From T1SED10-198M sp003554345 [NCBI: Candidatus Sumerlaeota bacterium] (lineage in GTDB: Bacteria; Sumerlaeota; T1SED10-198M), in NCBI GenBank assembly GCA_003554345.1, contig PWGE01000023.1, positions 1 through 6,876 on the forward strand: a DNA stretch of 6,876 bases. The letters run 5' to 3'. The position numbers were made by a program, and so were the translations under genes. This document shows positions 6,090 through 6,876 of the stretch, piece after piece. How positions within the stretch are numbered: the stretch's first letter is position 1; every line of letters starts with the position of its first letter. The notes under the pieces were generated by a model, which ran no database searches, was not told the DNA's origin, and saw only the letters and a list, made by a program, of their open reading frames with translations.

Positions 6090-6217
6090 TTTTCCCCCTC
6101 TTTTATCTTCTTTATGGTGGGATTCATTTTCTCACCTGGTTTGTATGCAACCTCCCGGCGAAAACCCTGAAATACAAGAAAAACAGACCATGATACTTCT
6201 TCCCTGCCTTCCGACAT
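6086..6217 (-). CDS. Possible 43-aa small ORF in the BMC-H to BMC-P spacer (doubtful)
   Basis: An open frame of 43 codons starts at ATG 6217 (or at GTG 6232, just after an in-frame TGA). It ends in a TGA that overlaps the ATG of BMC-P copy 3 as ATGA, the usual form of coupled operon genes. The predicted peptide starts MSEGREEVSWSVFLVFQGF and ends in a basic, Lys-rich stretch (MNPTIKKIKEGEK). AGGTGA lies 11 nt before the ATG, a long spacing. I recognise no family. A frame of this length can occur by chance, so the ATGA junction and its filling of an otherwise empty spacer are the only arguments for it. Confidence 0.25.
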   Translation of the reverse strand: MSEGREEVSWSVFLVFQGFRREVAYKPGEKMNPTIKKIKEGEK

Positions 6218-6320
6218 CCGGTTCTTTTTCACCTGTCAGGTCACAGCACTTTTTTCATGCAGGGCTTTCCCACTCTTTACCGGCAACCTGCTTTCTCAGG
6301 TAGCCTGTTCTACCAGGGTG
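6090..6320 (-). other. 231-nt intercistronic spacer between BMC-H and BMC-P genes
   Basis: This is the only large gap in the operon; the other junctions are 60 nt or less. It holds a stem-loop just after the BMC-H stop (6282-6305), an 11-bp dyad ACCTG-N-CAGGT (6231-6241) and most of a doubtful 43-codon ORF (6086-6217). There is no GC stem followed by a T-run in the direction of transcription, so no intrinsic terminator. No convincing -35/-10 pair was found. A role in uncoupling BMC-H expression from the downstream genes is inferred. Confidence 0.6.
6282..6305 (-). other. Intercistronic RNA stem-loop after the BMC-H gene
   Basis: Read on the coding strand, the arms are GGC, a U-U mismatch and ACCUG, then the loop AGAAAG, then CAGGU, U and GCC. 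That gives eight base pairs interrupted by one mismatch. It begins 15 nt after the BMC-H stop codon. With no U-tract it is not a typical terminator. It could block 3' exonucleases and stabilise the upstream pduL/BMC-H transcript, as intercistronic hairpins do in other operons with unequal gene output. Confidence 0.55.
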
Positions 6321-6623
6321 TTACTTTTTTGTTTTCCCGGAAAAAAATTCAGCAGATATAGGCACCTTATCTTCGAGGTCATTATGAGGTCGAGGTATGA
6401 CATGTACAGATACCAGTTCTCCTACTCGCTGGGCAGCAGCGCTTCCTGCTTCACAGGCAGCACGACAGGCAGCCACTTCTCCCCGAACCAGTACAGTTAC
6501 ATAGCCCTGTCCGATTTTCTCATACCCTACAAGTGATACATCTGCTGCTTTGACCATAGCATCAGCAGCTTCAATCATAGCCACCAGACCTCTTGTTTCA
6601 ATCATTCCCAATGCCTGTTCCAT
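6321..6623 (-). CDS. BMC-H hexameric shell protein (PduA/PduJ/EutM type)
   Basis: This 100-aa single BMC-domain protein, close to PduA and EutM, should form the hexameric tiles that make most of the shell. It has the signature [20 protein letters not shown] (4-23), the [20 protein letters not shown] stretch (33-52) and [12 protein letters not shown] near the end. The pore loop is G38-Q39-G40, where PduA has GSG. The bulky amide should narrow or retune the metabolite pore. After the domain it has a C-terminal tail ([13 protein letters not shown]) with Lys at the end. ATG 6623 has AAGGAG 8 nt upstream (6632-6637) and lies 36 nt after the pduL stop. It is the only BMC-H gene in the window, although shells need many copies; a strong ribosome binding site and the hairpin downstream fit high expression. 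Confidence 0.95.
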   Translation of the reverse strand: MEQALGMIETRGLVAMIEAADAMVKAADVSLVGYEKIGQGYVTVLVRGEVAACRAACEAGSAAAQRVGELVSVHVIPRPHNDLEDKVPISAEFFSGKTKK

Positions 6624-6659
6624 AATTCTTACTCCTTATTTATTTAATGTAAAATTTAT

Positions 6660-6876
6660 TTAACTTAAAAATACTTCTGTTCCACTTTGCAGATCACAAG
6701 CGTTGGCTTCATCAGTATCAAGATGACATTCCAGTTTAAACTTTTCATCAACACGCACCACCACATCTTCAAAGACAACTGCCCGGGGAGGGCGGGTTCG
6801 GACACGTACTTTTTGGCCATCCTTTACTTTAAATCTCGTAGCATCAGCAGGAGTCATATGGATATGACGCTGTGCT
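6660..6876 (-). CDS. pduL: PduL-type phosphate acyltransferase (phosphotransacylase), 5' part cut by window edge
   Basis: The last 71 codons and stop are visible. They begin AQRHIHMTPADATRF and continue with DGQKVRVRTRPP, VFEDVVVRV and LECHLDTDEANAC, the conserved second half of PduL. PduL makes acyl phosphate (here probably acetyl phosphate) from acyl-CoA and phosphate, recycling CoA inside the compartment. The His pair in RHIHM and the His in CHLDTDE are separated as the three zinc-binding histidines are in the PduL structure (45 residues between the second and third). The active-site metal ligands of this half thus look intact. The N-terminal half, including any encapsulation peptide, is outside the window. 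The BMC-H gene follows after 36 AT-rich nt. Confidence 0.93.
   Translation of the reverse strand, partial: AQRHIHMTPADATRFKVKDGQKVRVRTRPPRAVVFEDVVVRVDEKFKLECHLDTDEANACDLQSGTEVFLS

Noticed and set aside
6118-6180. Internal promoter upstream of BMC-P copy 3 (TTGCAT, 17 nt, ATGAAT)
   Set aside because: The spacing is right but the -10 matches the consensus at only about half its positions. Such a pair is expected by chance.
6022-6303. 93-aa plus-strand frame across the 231-nt spacer
   Set aside because: It begins inside BMC-P copy 3 on the opposite strand, has no ribosome binding site and no recognisable family.
6090-6320. Known riboswitch or intrinsic terminator in the spacer
   Set aside because: I could not match conserved cores of common riboswitches (cobalamin, TPP, SAM and others), and no hairpin is followed by a U-tract.

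Overview
All recognisable genes in this window lie on the minus strand. They form one tightly packed operon-like array encoding a bacterial microcompartment (BMC). It combines shell proteins of all three classes with a PduL phosphotransacylase, a CoA-acylating aldehyde dehydrogenase, a PduS/PduT redox pair, an RpiB-like sugar-phosphate isomerase and a DeoC aldolase. The RpiB + DeoC + PduL + aldehyde dehydrogenase set matches the loci known as 'sugar-phosphate utilising' (SPU) BMCs.

Layout in the direction of transcription (right to left): 3' part of pduL (6876-6660, cut by the right edge); BMC-H hexamer protein (6623-6321); a 231-nt spacer with an RNA hairpin and a possible 43-aa ORF; BMC-P pentamer protein no. 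3 (6089-5796); aldehyde dehydrogenase (5778-4348); pduS (4341-3013); pduT-like BMC-T trimer (3010-2462); rpiB-like (2460-2011); BMC-P no. 2 (1974-1669); BMC-P no. 1 (GTG start, 1608-1312); and a fusion gene from a GTG at 1298 that runs off the left edge. Most gaps are 0-60 nt and most starts have a strong Shine-Dalgarno. The 231-nt spacer after BMC-H is the only large one.

Proposed joint function (inference from families): DeoC cleaves 2-deoxyribose 5-phosphate to glyceraldehyde 3-phosphate and acetaldehyde. The aldehyde dehydrogenase turns acetaldehyde, NAD+ and CoA into acetyl-CoA and NADH. PduL converts acetyl-CoA to acetyl phosphate and frees CoA. No alcohol dehydrogenase is present here, so the flavin/Fe-S protein PduS and the Fe-S shell trimer PduT may re-oxidise NADH by passing electrons through the shell. 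RpiB would act on a pentose or related sugar phosphate.

The most unusual points are these. (1) The aldolase is the C-terminal part of a longer protein: a short N-terminal helix, a flavoprotein-like Rossmann domain, a Pro/Ser linker, a cysteine cluster (CC-x2-C-x2-C) and then DeoC. (2) The RpiB homologue has Asp where classical RpiB has its catalytic Cys. (3) The BMC-H pore loop is GQG rather than the PduA-type GSG.

Organism: strong AAGGAG-type ribosome binding sites, several GTG starts, moderate base composition and an SPU-type BMC suggest an anaerobic bacterium such as a clostridial Firmicute or Atribacterota. The sequence alone does not settle which.
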